Source: Methylobacillus methanolivorans | GTDB taxonomy: Bacteria; Pseudomonadota; Gammaproteobacteria; Burkholderiales; Methylophilaceae | Direction: 5' to 3' | NCBI RefSeq assembly: GCF_044751345.1 | Contig: NZ_JBIWXY010000001.1 | Span: 434,001-498,000 of the forward strand | DNA length: 64,000 nucleotides | Shown here: in pieces, positions 10,533-19,390 of the stretch | Position numbering within the stretch: the first letter of the stretch is position 1 | How the letters are laid out: each line of letters starts with the position of its first letter | The notes under the pieces: generated by a model | What the model was told of the DNA's origin: nothing | Seen by the model: only the letters and a program-made list of their open reading frames with translations | Databases searched by the model: none | Made by a program: the position numbers and the translations under genes

Positions 10533-10538
10533 CGCCCT
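10524..10538 (+). promoter_or_regulatory. -10 element next to accA start
   Basis: A perfect TATAAT at 10524-10529 overlaps the last codons of dnaE and ends exactly 9 nt before the accA ATG. No Shine-Dalgarno sequence is present. The -35 region is poor. Confidence 0.55.
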
Positions 10539-11528
10539 ATGAACGCCAAAACCAACAACGTAAAAACCAGCTTCCTCGACTTCGAGCAACCGATAGCCGA
10601 GTTGGAAGCCAAGATTGAAGAGCTTCGCTACGTGCAGGATGACTCCGCACTGGATATCTCGGAAGAGATTGAGCGCTTGCAGCAGAAGAACAAAACACTG
10701 ACCAAGGATATCTATGCCAAGCTGACTGCCTGGCAGATTTCCCAGGTGGCGCGCCACCCACAGCGGCCTTATACTCTGGACTACATCCGTGGCATCTTCA
10801 CTGATTTTGAAGAGCTACACGGGGATCGTGCTTTTTCCGATGATCCTGCTATCGTGGGTGGTCTTGCCCGCTTCGAGGGCCATCCGGTCATGGTGATCGG
10901 TCACCAGAAAGGCCGTGACGTGAAGGAGCGTCAATACCGCAATTTTGGTATGCCGCGTCCAGAGGGTTATCGCAAGGCTTTGCGTCTTTATCGCCTGGCT
11001 GAGAAATTCAGGTTGCCCATCATCACGCTGATCGATACCCCAGGTGCTTATCCAGGCATCGGTGCCGAAGAGCGTGGCCAGTCCGAGGCGATTGCCCGTA
11101 ATCTCTATGTGATGGCTGAGCTGACCGTGCCGATTATCGGTGTCATTATCGGCGAAGGTGGCTCTGGCGGTGCATTGGCGCTGGGTGTGGTTGATCATCT
11201 CATGATGCTGCAATATTCCACTTATTCCGTGATTTCGCCCGAAGGATGCGCTTCTATTCTGTGGAAGAGCGCAGACAAGGCCTCTGAAGCGGCAGAAACC
11301 TTGGGCATCACGGCGACGCGCCTCAAGACCCTGGGCCTGGTAGATCGCATCGTGCCTGAACCCATGGGTGGTGCACACCGTGCGCCAGAGGACATGATGC
11401 AGAATTTGCGTCGCGTCTTGGCTGACGAACTTGCCCATTTGCAGGTCAAGTCGGTTGATCACTTGCTGGAGGCACGTCATGAGCGCCTCATGAGCTATGG
11501 CAAGTTCAAGGAAGTCCCTGTCAAATAA
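10539..11528 (+). CDS. accA: Acetyl-CoA carboxylase carboxyltransferase subunit alpha
   Basis: Alpha half of the carboxyltransferase that moves the carboxyl group from carboxybiotin to acetyl-CoA, giving malonyl-CoA for fatty acid synthesis in the cytoplasm. Its 329 residues match the family length. It begins with the typical FLDFEQPIAELEAKIEELR segment and contains the crotonase-fold motif IGEGGSGGALALGV and the tail region APEDMMQNLRRVL. The only promoter-like signal is the TATAAT 9 nt upstream of the ATG, inside the end of dnaE. It is followed by a strong inverted repeat and then tilS. Confidence 0.97.
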   Translation: MNAKTNNVKTSFLDFEQPIAELEAKIEELRYVQDDSALDISEEIERLQQKNKTLTKDIYAKLTAWQISQVARHPQRPYTLDYIRGIFTDFEELHGDRAFSDDPAIVGGLARFEGHPVMVIGHQKGRDVKERQYRNFGMPRPEGYRKALRLYRLAEKFRLPIITLIDTPGAYPGIGAEERGQSEAIARNLYVMAELTVPIIGVIIGEGGSGGALALGVVDHLMMLQYSTYSVISPEGCASILWKSADKASEAAETLGITATRLKTLGLVDRIVPEPMGGAHRAPEDMMQNLRRVLADELAHLQVKSVDHLLEARHERLMSYGKFKEVPVK

Positions 11529-11537
11529 ATCATTATC

Positions 11538-11567
11538 CGTGAATGGAGGGCAGCCCCTCCATTCACG
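11538..11567. terminator. Perfect 13-bp hairpin between accA and tilS
   Basis: CGTGAATGGAGGG (11538-11550) pairs perfectly with CCCTCCATTCACG (11555-11567) around a CAGC loop. No T-run follows on the plus strand, so it is not a textbook intrinsic terminator. It ends 13 nt before the tilS ATG and may act as an attenuator, an RNA stability element or a protein site. Confidence 0.55.
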
Positions 11568-11580
11568 TGAGTCTGTAGTT

Positions 11581-12924
11581 ATGCCCACCGGCTTGCCCGA
11601 GTTGGTGCGCTGCTTCCATCGTTTCCTCTCACTTCATACCCAGCCTGGGCAGCGCTTGCTGCTCGCTTTCAGCGGGGGCCTGGATTCTCGAGTGCTCTTG
11701 CAACTACTGGCAGAAGCCAGACCTAGCCACAATATTGTGCTGGAGGCTATGCATGTCCATCATGGCCTCAGCCCGAATGCCGATGATTGGGCAGTGTTTT
11801 GTGCAACAGAGTGCGAAAAGCTGGATGTGCCATTTCATTGTGCCCGTGTGGATGTTGAACGGCAGTCAGGCCTGGGTATAGAGGCAAGCGCAAGGCGTGC
11901 GCGGTACGCCGCCTTGTTGGCGCATCCTGCGGATTATGTCTTGCTGGCACATCACCAGGATGACCAGGCAGAAACCTTGCTGCTGCAATTGCTACGAGGT
12001 GCTGGTGCCAAAGGTTTAGCCGGGATGGCGATGCACGATGCGCCCCGTCGTTTGTTGCGTCCGTTAATGGATGTCCCCCGTAGCGAGATTGAGGCTTATG
12101 CCAAGCTGGTAGGCCTGCAATGGATAGAGGACGAAAGCAACCTTGATACGCGCTATGACAGGAATTTTTGCCGTCATGAGATCATCCCCTTGCTGGAGCA
12201 GCGTTATCCCGCAGTAAAGAGCACCTTGGCTCGCTCAGCAGCACATATAGCCGAGGCCATGATCTTGCTTGATGAACTGGCAGTGATTGATGCTGATGCC
12301 GTGATGGTTGATGGCAATATCCAAGTGGCCAGCTTGAGCACTTTGTCTGATCAGCGTGCGCGCAATCTGTTGCGTTGGTGGCTGGCCTCTTATGGCTTGC
12401 CAATGCCCGGTATTCCACGATTGCAGGAGATGCTGCATCAGTTATGCCATGCGGGAGATAAGGCGTTGCTGAAGGTGCAAGTGCATGAGTGCACTTATCT
12501 GCGGCGTTATCAGGGGGGGGCTTATCTGAGTGTAGAGCCACCATTAGCAGCATTGACCCCTTTGCAATGGCAAGGTGAGCAAAGCTTAAGGCTACCTGCC
12601 AATGGCGAATTGCTGGCTCGATATGATGTAACAGCTGGGCTGGCACTCTCCAGGCTACAAGGGCGCAGCTTGACCATACGCTACCGTAGCGGGGGCGAGC
12701 GCTTCAAGCCAGATGCGCGGCGACCAACGCGCACCATCAAGCAGCTTTCCCAAGAGTTCAATATTGCTCCCTGGTTGCGGGATCGTATGCCCTTGATCTA
12801 TCTGGAGGATGAATTGGTCATGGTGCCTGGCTTTGGTGTGGCCGCAGGCTGGCAAGCACAGCCTGGCGAGCATGGGCTGCTGCTGGATTGGCAGCCTCTG
12901 CAGCCAGGTGTCATCATGCCATGA
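11581..12924 (+). CDS. tilS: tRNA(Ile)-lysidine synthetase
   Basis: ATP-dependent enzyme that attaches lysine to C34 of the tRNA-Ile CAU anticodon so that it reads AUA. The start at ATG 11581 (MPTGLPELVRCF) gives 447 residues, usual for TilS. An upstream in-frame start at 11497 lies inside accA and would add a non-homologous tail. The N-terminal PP-loop ATPase motif FSGGLDS is near residues 30-36, and the family motif HHQDDQAETLLLQLLRG follows near 123. A TilS C-terminal domain is seen in RYRSGGERFKP. There is a run of eight G at 12513-12520 within the coding sequence. The strong hairpin just upstream could influence expression. Confidence 0.95.
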   Translation: MPTGLPELVRCFHRFLSLHTQPGQRLLLAFSGGLDSRVLLQLLAEARPSHNIVLEAMHVHHGLSPNADDWAVFCATECEKLDVPFHCARVDVERQSGLGIEASARRARYAALLAHPADYVLLAHHQDDQAETLLLQLLRGAGAKGLAGMAMHDAPRRLLRPLMDVPRSEIEAYAKLVGLQWIEDESNLDTRYDRNFCRHEIIPLLEQRYPAVKSTLARSAAHIAEAMILLDELAVIDADAVMVDGNIQVASLSTLSDQRARNLLRWWLASYGLPMPGIPRLQEMLHQLCHAGDKALLKVQVHECTYLRRYQGGAYLSVEPPLAALTPLQWQGEQSLRLPANGELLARYDVTAGLALSRLQGRSLTIRYRSGGERFKPDARRPTRTIKQLSQEFNIAPWLRDRMPLIYLEDELVMVPGFGVAAGWQAQPGEHGLLLDWQPLQPGVIMP

Positions 12925-12975
12925 TTGTACAAGCGATTGTATAAGCCAACGTAGGCTGGGCTAATAGCGCCGCCG

Positions 12976-13596
12976 CTATTTCACTGTCTTGAGCATGGGC
13001 TTGAGTTGCTTCCAGACATTGTCCAGGATACGCTCCTGGGCATCAGCGTTAGGGTGCAATCCGTCGGCTTGCGTCAATTCAGCCTTGCCAGCTACACCGT
13101 CCAGCAGGAAATCAACCAGCGGCAATTTGTATTCTTTTGCCAGAGTGGCGTAGCTGCTGGTGAACTCTCGCGTATATTTAGGGCCATAGTTGGGTGGGAT
13201 TATCATGCCAAGCAGCAAGAGCTGCGCTTTTGCTGCTTGGCTGGCCTTGATCATGCTGGTGAGGTTATTGCGCATGCCAGCGATAGGCAGTCCACGCAGG
13301 CCATCATTGGCACCCAGTTCCAGAATGACAATGTCGGGTTTGTGTTGCTGGAGTGCTGCTTTGATGCGGCTATTACCACCGTTGGTGGTTTCCCCGCTGA
13401 TGCTGGCATTGACGACCTGATAGCTGGGATACTGCTGCTTGAGACGGTTTGCCAGCAGGCTGACCCAACCTTGTTCGCGAGGTATGCCGTAAGCCGCAGA
13501 CAGGCTATCGCCATATACCAGGATAGTCGCGGCATGTGCTGCATTGCCGAAGCATGTAAGAGCCAGACTGAATAACAATATGAAACGGAACATCAT
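12976..13596 (-). CDS. tesA: TesA-like SGNH arylesterase / lysophospholipase
   Basis: Periplasmic multifunctional esterase (thioesterase I/lysophospholipase L1 type), about 206 residues from ATG 13596. A signal peptide runs to about residue 22 (cut after AHA). The SGNH blocks are present: YGDSLSAAYG with nucleophile Ser31, the GAND block, and the DGLHPNADAQ block carrying catalytic Asp and His. The start codon is only 2 nt from the divergent ABC transporter start at 13599. The same divergent arrangement of tesA with ybbA-ybbP is known in E. coli, which supports the assignment. An AAGGTG ribosome site lies about 10 nt upstream, inside the ABC gene. Confidence 0.92.
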   Translation of the reverse strand: MMFRFILLFSLALTCFGNAAHAATILVYGDSLSAAYGIPREQGWVSLLANRLKQQYPSYQVVNASISGETTNGGNSRIKAALQQHKPDIVILELGANDGLRGLPIAGMRNNLTSMIKASQAAKAQLLLLGMIIPPNYGPKYTREFTSSYATLAKEYKLPLVDFLLDGVAGKAELTQADGLHPNADAQERILDNVWKQLKPMLKTVK

Positions 13597-13598
13597 TG

Positions 13599-14285
13599 AT
13601 GCAAACACCTTTGGCAGTTGAGGCGGTTAATCTCGATAAATATATAGAAAACGGGGCTGGCAGGCTTGATATTTTGCAGGCGCTTTCGCTCCAGGTACAA
13701 GCCGGTGAGAAGGTCGCCATTATTGGTAGCTCAGGGTCAGGGAAATCAACCTTGCTGAGCCTGCTTGCCGGGTTGGACAGTCCAAGTCATGGAAAAGTGC
13801 TGATCAATGGCACCGAGATCAGTCATCTGGATGAAGATGGTCGCGCTGCCGTGCGTGGCAGGAGCATGGGCTTCGTTTTTCAATCCTTCCAGTTACTGCC
13901 ATCTCTCACTGCGCTAGAAAACGTCATGCTGCCCTTGCAACTCGCTGGCCGCAAGGATGCTCGGGAGAAATCTACTGCCGCTCTCGAACGGGTAGGGCTG
14001 GGGCAACGCCTCTCGCATTATCCCCGCCAATTGTCCGGTGGTGAGCAGCAGCGGGTAGCGATTGCACGTGCCTTTGCTCCACAGCCTGCCATCCTGTTTG
14101 CCGACGAGCCTACGGGTAACCTTGATGAGCATACCGGTGAACGTATTGTGGAGTTGCTGTTCAGCCTCAATGCTGCGTCTGGCACGACCTTGATTCTCGT
14201 TACCCACGATATGAAGCTGGCAATGCGTTGCCAGCGACGCTTACGCCTGCATGATGGACAATTGCATGAAGAGGATGCTGCATGA
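13599..14285 (+). CDS. ABC transporter ATP-binding protein, YbbA/LolD type
   Basis: ATPase of 228 residues with Walker A GSSGSGKST, the Q-loop region FVFQSFQLLPSL, the signature LSGGEQQRVAIARA and Walker B ILFADEPTGNLDE, the pattern of the MacB/LolD/YbbA branch. It overlaps the following FtsX-like permease by an ATGA, so the two form one exporter unit. The ATG at 13599 is preceded in frame by a TTG at 13596, but the ATG is the better start. The position divergent from tesA matches E. coli ybbA. The substrate is unknown. Lipoprotein release (LolD) is a less likely alternative because the permease is of the long YbbP form. Confidence 0.9.
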   Translation: MQTPLAVEAVNLDKYIENGAGRLDILQALSLQVQAGEKVAIIGSSGSGKSTLLSLLAGLDSPSHGKVLINGTEISHLDEDGRAAVRGRSMGFVFQSFQLLPSLTALENVMLPLQLAGRKDAREKSTAALERVGLGQRLSHYPRQLSGGEQQRVAIARAFAPQPAILFADEPTGNLDEHTGERIVELLFSLNAASGTTLILVTHDMKLAMRCQRRLRLHDGQLHEEDAA

Positions 14286-16789
14286 CGGCCTTCTTGATTG
14301 CTTGGCGACAGTTGCGTAGCCAGTGGGCCGCTGGTGAGGTGAGAGTGCTGGTGCTTGCCTTGGTGCTTGCTGTTGCCGCTACCACCTCGGTAGGGTTTTT
14401 TACCAGTCGTATCGAATCTGCCTTGGTCAGGCAAGGCGGGATGCTGTTGGGCGGTGACCTCATGGTCGCGGCAGATCATGCCATGCCTGACCGCTATGCG
14501 CTTGAAGCCAATCAGCGTGGCTTGCAATTGACGCGTACGGCCGAGTTTCCCAGCATGGTGCTCTATGGTGACGATAGCCAGTTAGTGGAAATCAAAGCCG
14601 TGGAGGCTGGTTTTCCCTTGCGTGGTGAGTTGACGATATTGCAGCACAAGGTCGAACCAGCCTTGATGCTGACAGGCGGAGGAGTCGCCCGTGATATTCC
14701 AGCACCGGGTAGCATCTGGATAGAGCCTCGCCTTGCAAGCCGTTTGGGGGTGAACATAGGTGATCAACTAGAGGTTGGTGAACGACAGTTGCTGGTGTCT
14801 GCCATCCTGCAACGCGAGCCTTCCCGTGGCGGCGATATGTTCAGCATTGCGCCGAGATTGATGATGAATATGGCAGATGTGGCTTCCACTGGCTTGATTC
14901 AGTTCGGTAGCCGGGTCAAATACCAATTGTTGCTCGCTGGAGAGGCTGAGGCGATTGATGATTACGCCAGCTGGCTCAAGCCTCAGCTTGCGCGCGGCGA
15001 GTTGGCGCAGAAAGTGACCGATGCCCGGCCTGAAATGCGCAACGCCATGGCAAAGGCCCAGCAATTCCTTGGCTTGTCTGCCATGGTGAGCGTGATCTTG
15101 GCGATGGTAGCCATGTTTCTCGCTAGCCAGCCTTATGTACAAAAAAGCCTGGATGGTTATGCCCTGATGCGCTGCTTTGGCGCTTCGCGTCGCTTTATCC
15201 TCTGTATCCTCATTAGTCAGACCTTGATGATCGCTGCATTGGGCAGTGGGGTAGGGGTATTGCTTGGCTTTGCTGCCCAAGCAGGATTGGCTGTGCTGGC
15301 TAGCCGCTTGTTGCTCGAGACTTTGCCTGCTCCCGGCGTTGTGCCTGCGTTTGCAGGCCTGGCAGCCGGGTTTGCCACCATGCTGGCTGTGGTGTGGCCA
15401 CATTTGCTCCGGCTCCGCGATGTGCCTGCACTGCGCATTCTGCGTCGCGATCTCGCTGAACAATATCAGGCACATTGGCTGCATTTTATCCCCGCACTAT
15501 TGGTGCTTGCTGCCTTGATTTTCTGGCAGGCTGGGCATGCAAAGCTAGCTGTGATTGTGTTGTTGGCCCTGTTGGGATTGTTGTTGGTTATTGCCTTGGT
15601 CGCCTGGTTGGGCCTACGCTTGTTGGCGCGCTTACCACAGAATGTGACAGGTGCTTGGTTGCTTGGTTTGGCAGCCTTGAAGCGCAGGCCTGGCTTGGTG
15701 ATCGCTCAAGTGGTGGGCTTTAGTTTGGGGCTTACTGCACTGATATTGCTGACGATTGTGCGCGGGGATTTGTTGTCGAGCTGGCAGCAAACTTTGCCAG
15801 AAGACGCGCCAAACCGCTTCATCATCAATATACAGCCAGATCAGATCAACCCAATCAAGCAATTCTTTGAGCGCCATGACTTGCAGCATGTCGAAATATT
15901 TCCCATGGTGCGCGCACGCTTGCTGGAGATCAACGGCAAGGCACTTAATCTTGATGAGTATCAGGATGACAGGGCGCGCAGGCTGGCAGAGCGTGAGTTC
16001 AACCTGTCATGGGCCGCTGAGATGCAACAGGATAACCAATTGCTAGAGGGGCGTTGGTGGGAGCCTTTGGAACATGGCAAACCCTTGCTCTCGCTTGAGG
16101 AGGGGATCGCCAAAGACTTGCACCTCAAGTTGGGGGATGTGCTGACTTATGATGTGGCTGGCACCAAGCTGGCGCTGGAAATCAGCAGCATACGCAAAGT
16201 GGAGTGGGATACCATGCGGGCGAATTTTTTCGCAGTCACACCTCCCGGTGTGCTGGATGGCTATCCCGCTAGCCATATCACCAGCTTTCATTTGGCTGCT
16301 GGGCATGAGCAACTGCTCAATCAATTGGTCAGGGAGTTTCCCAACTTGACGATTATTGATGTAGCGGCATTGCTTGATCAGGTACGCGAGATCATGAACA
16401 AGATGAGTCATGCATTGGAATATGTGTTTGCCTTTAGCGTATTGACCGGCTTGGCAGTGCTGTATGCCGCCTTAGTGGCAACTCGCGAAGAACGTGTCAA
16501 GGAGGCGACCTTGTTGCGTGTGCTTGGCGCTTCCAGGCGGCAAGTGGTGCAATCACTCTGGACAGAGTTTGCCATGATAGGTGCATTGGCCGCAGTGGTG
16601 GCGACATTGGCTGCAGCGATCATGGCGTATTACTTGAGTAGCCAGGTATTCAATATTCCCTACCATTTCAACGTGCAGGGGGTGATGTTTGTCATCCTGC
16701 TGGCTACGCTGTTGGTGCCTGCTGCGGCGTGGTTTGGTATGCGCCGCTTCCTCAATCTATCTCCTCGGGCTGTGTTGCAAAGCATCTAA
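14282..16789 (+). CDS. FtsX-like ABC transporter permease, YbbP type
   Basis: Inner-membrane permease of 835 residues, coupled to the ATPase gene by a 4-nt overlap. It has an N-terminal transmembrane helix (near 18-38), a large periplasmic MacB-like domain, an FtsX block near 260-380, a second helical block near 400-500, another periplasmic domain, and a terminal FtsX block near 710-830. This two-FtsX-domain layout of about 800 residues is that of YbbP-like exporters next to tesA. The natural substrate of the family is not established; a role in envelope lipid or effector export together with the esterase is a guess from the gene neighbourhood. Confidence 0.9.
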   Translation: MTAFLIAWRQLRSQWAAGEVRVLVLALVLAVAATTSVGFFTSRIESALVRQGGMLLGGDLMVAADHAMPDRYALEANQRGLQLTRTAEFPSMVLYGDDSQLVEIKAVEAGFPLRGELTILQHKVEPALMLTGGGVARDIPAPGSIWIEPRLASRLGVNIGDQLEVGERQLLVSAILQREPSRGGDMFSIAPRLMMNMADVASTGLIQFGSRVKYQLLLAGEAEAIDDYASWLKPQLARGELAQKVTDARPEMRNAMAKAQQFLGLSAMVSVILAMVAMFLASQPYVQKSLDGYALMRCFGASRRFILCILISQTLMIAALGSGVGVLLGFAAQAGLAVLASRLLLETLPAPGVVPAFAGLAAGFATMLAVVWPHLLRLRDVPALRILRRDLAEQYQAHWLHFIPALLVLAALIFWQAGHAKLAVIVLLALLGLLLVIALVAWLGLRLLARLPQNVTGAWLLGLAALKRRPGLVIAQVVGFSLGLTALILLTIVRGDLLSSWQQTLPEDAPNRFIINIQPDQINPIKQFFERHDLQHVEIFPMVRARLLEINGKALNLDEYQDDRARRLAEREFNLSWAAEMQQDNQLLEGRWWEPLEHGKPLLSLEEGIAKDLHLKLGDVLTYDVAGTKLALEISSIRKVEWDTMRANFFAVTPPGVLDGYPASHITSFHLAAGHEQLLNQLVREFPNLTIIDVAALLDQVREIMNKMSHALEYVFAFSVLTGLAVLYAALVATREERVKEATLLRVLGASRRQVVQSLWTEFAMIGALAAVVATLAAAIMAYYLSSQVFNIPYHFNVQGVMFVILLATLLVPAAAWFGMRRFLNLSPRAVLQSI

Positions 16790-16862
16790 CCACATTGGTT
16801 ATATATAGCCAATGTGGTTGCATGTAGCCATGTAAATTGGTTGTATATAACCAATTTACATG
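16790..16862. repeat. Two related palindromes downstream of the permease
   Basis: 16790-16817 has arms CCACATTGG/CCAATGTGG around an AT-rich centre. 16829-16862 has perfect 14-bp arms CATGTAAATTGGTT/AACCAATTTACATG around GTATAT. Both share the core TTGGTTRTATATARCCAA. They lie in the 214-bp gap before the TonB receptor gene. They could be a terminator pair, a REP-like repeat, or two operators. The rest of that gap (16863-17003) shows only a ribosome site (AAGGA) before 17004. Confidence 0.6.
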
Positions 16863-17003
16863 CGATGCTTACGCCATGCTGCATAGAGTTCCATTAATAC
16901 AATCACTTACCATCCAGCTGAAATCAGGCATGAAACTTGATAGATGGAGGTGCTGGACCAAAAAAAATAAACCAGCCCATCATCACTACTATGGAAGGAT
17001 TGT

Positions 17004-19355
17004 ATGTTAAAGAGAGAGAGCTTGAGGCTGAGCACGGTTGCCGTGCTGGTAGCCAATGCCTGTATCAGTTTCCAGGCACATGCTGCAGATGCCATTACGA
17101 CTGACAAGGTCAATGTCGTAGGCACCACACCACTGCCATCACTTGGTTTGCCATTGGAGCAGGTACCTGCTGGTATCCAGCTGATTACTGGCCCCCAGTT
17201 GAAAAAGCAGCGTAGTGTCACGATTGCAGACTATCTGCAAAACAACATTGCCGGTGTCAATGTCAACGATACCCAAAATAACCCATTCCAGCCGGATGTC
17301 AGCTTCCGTGGCTATTCCGCATCTCCATTGCTGGGTACGCCACAAGGCTTGTCCGTCTATGTGGATGGAGTGCGTGTCAATGAGCCTTTCGGTGACGTGG
17401 TGAGCTGGGACTTGATTCCCGTGAATGCGATTGCCAATACCTCATTGATTCCAGGCTCTAACCCATTGTTCGGCCTGAATACTTTGGGCGGTGCCTTGTC
17501 GATACAAACCAAGAGTGGTCGTGATAACCAGGGTGCGGCTGTTGAAGCCAGTGTTGGTTCCTGGGGCCGCAAGACAGGTTCAGTCGAATACGGTGGTGTA
17601 TCCGAAGATGGCTCGGTGGACTTCTTCATCACTGCTAACTCCTTCCGTGAAGATGGCTGGCGTGATTACTCCCCAACTGATGTACGCCAAGTGTTTGCCA
17701 AGGTGGGTTGGCAGAACGAAACTACCAAGCTCGACCTGAGCTACACCGGCGCTGACAACGATATGATCGGTAACGGTCTGACACCATCCGAAATGCTGCG
17801 TACACTGGGCCGCGATACCATCCTGACCCGTCCTGATCAGACACGTAATACACTTTCATTCTTGAACTTGACAGGCTCGCATTGGTTCAACGATGACGTC
17901 ATGCTGAGCGGTAATGTTTACTACCGTCAATCCAGAACACGTACGCTAAATGGCGATGGCAATGACGATGTGGATGATAATAATTATCTGGCTGATTGTA
18001 GTACTGCAGGTAGTGACTATGATGAGGCTTGTGCTGGTGCGTTAAACCGCAGCCGTGCACGTAAAGATAGTTATGGCTTTAATACACAGTTGAGTTTTAA
18101 CCAGGACTGGTTGAACAAGAAAAACCAATTTATCGTTGGTTTTGGCTATGATCAAAGCAAGACGCGCTTCAGTCAAGAGTCCGAGTTAGGTAATCTGACC
18201 GATAGCCGTGGGGTAACTGGCATTGGCGAAGAAGGTGAAAATGAAGTCAGCCTCACTGGCCGTACCAAGACTTACAGCGTATTTGCGACAGATACCGTGT
18301 CGTTGACCGATGTATGGCACCTGACACTTTCTGCACGCTATAACCATACCCGTGTAGAGAATACGGACCATCTCATCTCTAGCGGTGATGAGTCCTTGTC
18401 TGGTGATCACAGCTTCAATCGCATCAATCCAGCTATCGGTTTGAACTTCACGCCAAGCAAGGATTGGACATTCTATGGTGCCTATAACGAAGGTAGCCGT
18501 GCACCGACTGCGATTGAGTTAGGTTGTGCAAACGAAAATGTGCCTTGCAAGTTGCCAAATGCGATGGCTGGTGATCCACCGCTAAAGCAAGTGGTAGCCA
18601 AGACCTATGAGGCTGGTTTGCGTGGTAGCCTGGCAGAGAATGTTGGTTGGACGGCCAGTGCGTACCGTGCGCAAAACTATGACGATATCCAGTTCATTTA
18701 TGCCAATGCTTCCAATGGCATGGGGTATTTCGACAATGTAGGCAAGACACGTCGCCTTGGTCTTGATACCAACTTGTTTGGCAATGCTGGTCAATTCAAC
18801 TGGAATGTTGGCTATAGCTACATCAAGGCAACCTATGAGAGTGACTTTACTTTGGTGAACGAAGTAAATACCTCAAAGCAGGTGATTGGCCAAGATGACA
18901 GCGGTGCTGATGTGGACGGTATTCATGTTCGCAAGGGTAATCGCTTGGCTGGTATCCCTGCGCATCGCCTGAAGTTCCGTGGTGAATATGCTATTACACC
19001 AAAGTGGAGCGTAGGTACCAACATCCTGATGTTCTCTGATCAATTCTCTCACGGTAATGAGAATAATAAGGATCAAGGCGAGGGTGCCAAGCTCGGCGGT
19101 TATACGGTTGTTAACCTGGATACACGCTACAACTTTGGTAATGGCTGGCAATTGTTTGCAAAAGCCATCAACATCTTTGATCGCGAGTACAGTAGCGGCG
19201 GCATGATCGGGGAGTCTTACTTCCAAGCCAATGGTCTGTATGATGATGGCGATGATCACCGTGCGAGCCTACGTGCGCCAGGTGCTCCACGTGCAGGCTG
19301 GATTGGCGTGCGCTGGGAGTTTGGTGGCCCGAAGAACGTAGCCTCTTCCAACTAA
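17004..19355 (+). CDS. TonB-dependent outer-membrane receptor
   Basis: Outer-membrane active transporter of 783 residues. A signal peptide ends near residue 27 (SFQAHA), followed directly by the plug domain (QLKKQRSVTIADYLQ, then SFRGYSASPLLGTPQGLSVYVDGVRVNEPFGD, read in two blocks) and a 22-strand type barrel with repeated aromatic turns. The main barrel appears to end near GWIGVRWEF, followed by a 10-residue tail. The substrate cannot be read from the sequence. No Fur-box-like sequence was seen upstream, only two palindromes. A sigma-54 response regulator follows after 35 nt in the same direction and may be co-transcribed or control it. Confidence 0.93.
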   Translation: MLKRESLRLSTVAVLVANACISFQAHAADAITTDKVNVVGTTPLPSLGLPLEQVPAGIQLITGPQLKKQRSVTIADYLQNNIAGVNVNDTQNNPFQPDVSFRGYSASPLLGTPQGLSVYVDGVRVNEPFGDVVSWDLIPVNAIANTSLIPGSNPLFGLNTLGGALSIQTKSGRDNQGAAVEASVGSWGRKTGSVEYGGVSEDGSVDFFITANSFREDGWRDYSPTDVRQVFAKVGWQNETTKLDLSYTGADNDMIGNGLTPSEMLRTLGRDTILTRPDQTRNTLSFLNLTGSHWFNDDVMLSGNVYYRQSRTRTLNGDGNDDVDDNNYLADCSTAGSDYDEACAGALNRSRARKDSYGFNTQLSFNQDWLNKKNQFIVGFGYDQSKTRFSQESELGNLTDSRGVTGIGEEGENEVSLTGRTKTYSVFATDTVSLTDVWHLTLSARYNHTRVENTDHLISSGDESLSGDHSFNRINPAIGLNFTPSKDWTFYGAYNEGSRAPTAIELGCANENVPCKLPNAMAGDPPLKQVVAKTYEAGLRGSLAENVGWTASAYRAQNYDDIQFIYANASNGMGYFDNVGKTRRLGLDTNLFGNAGQFNWNVGYSYIKATYESDFTLVNEVNTSKQVIGQDDSGADVDGIHVRKGNRLAGIPAHRLKFRGEYAITPKWSVGTNILMFSDQFSHGNENNKDQGEGAKLGGYTVVNLDTRYNFGNGWQLFAKAINIFDREYSSGGMIGESYFQANGLYDDGDDHRASLRAPGAPRAGWIGVRWEFGGPKNVASSN

Positions 19356-19390
19356 GTTAACAACAGGTTGTATTAAGGAAATACCTCACG

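Noticed and set aside
10815..11588. 257-codon minus-strand frame opposite accA
   Set aside because: accA is unmistakable on the plus strand; the antisense product matches no recognised family.
12963..12980. Small hairpin AATAGCG/CGCTATT as terminator between tilS and tesA
   Set aside because: The stem is short (7 bp), has no T-run and includes the tesA stop; too weak to call.
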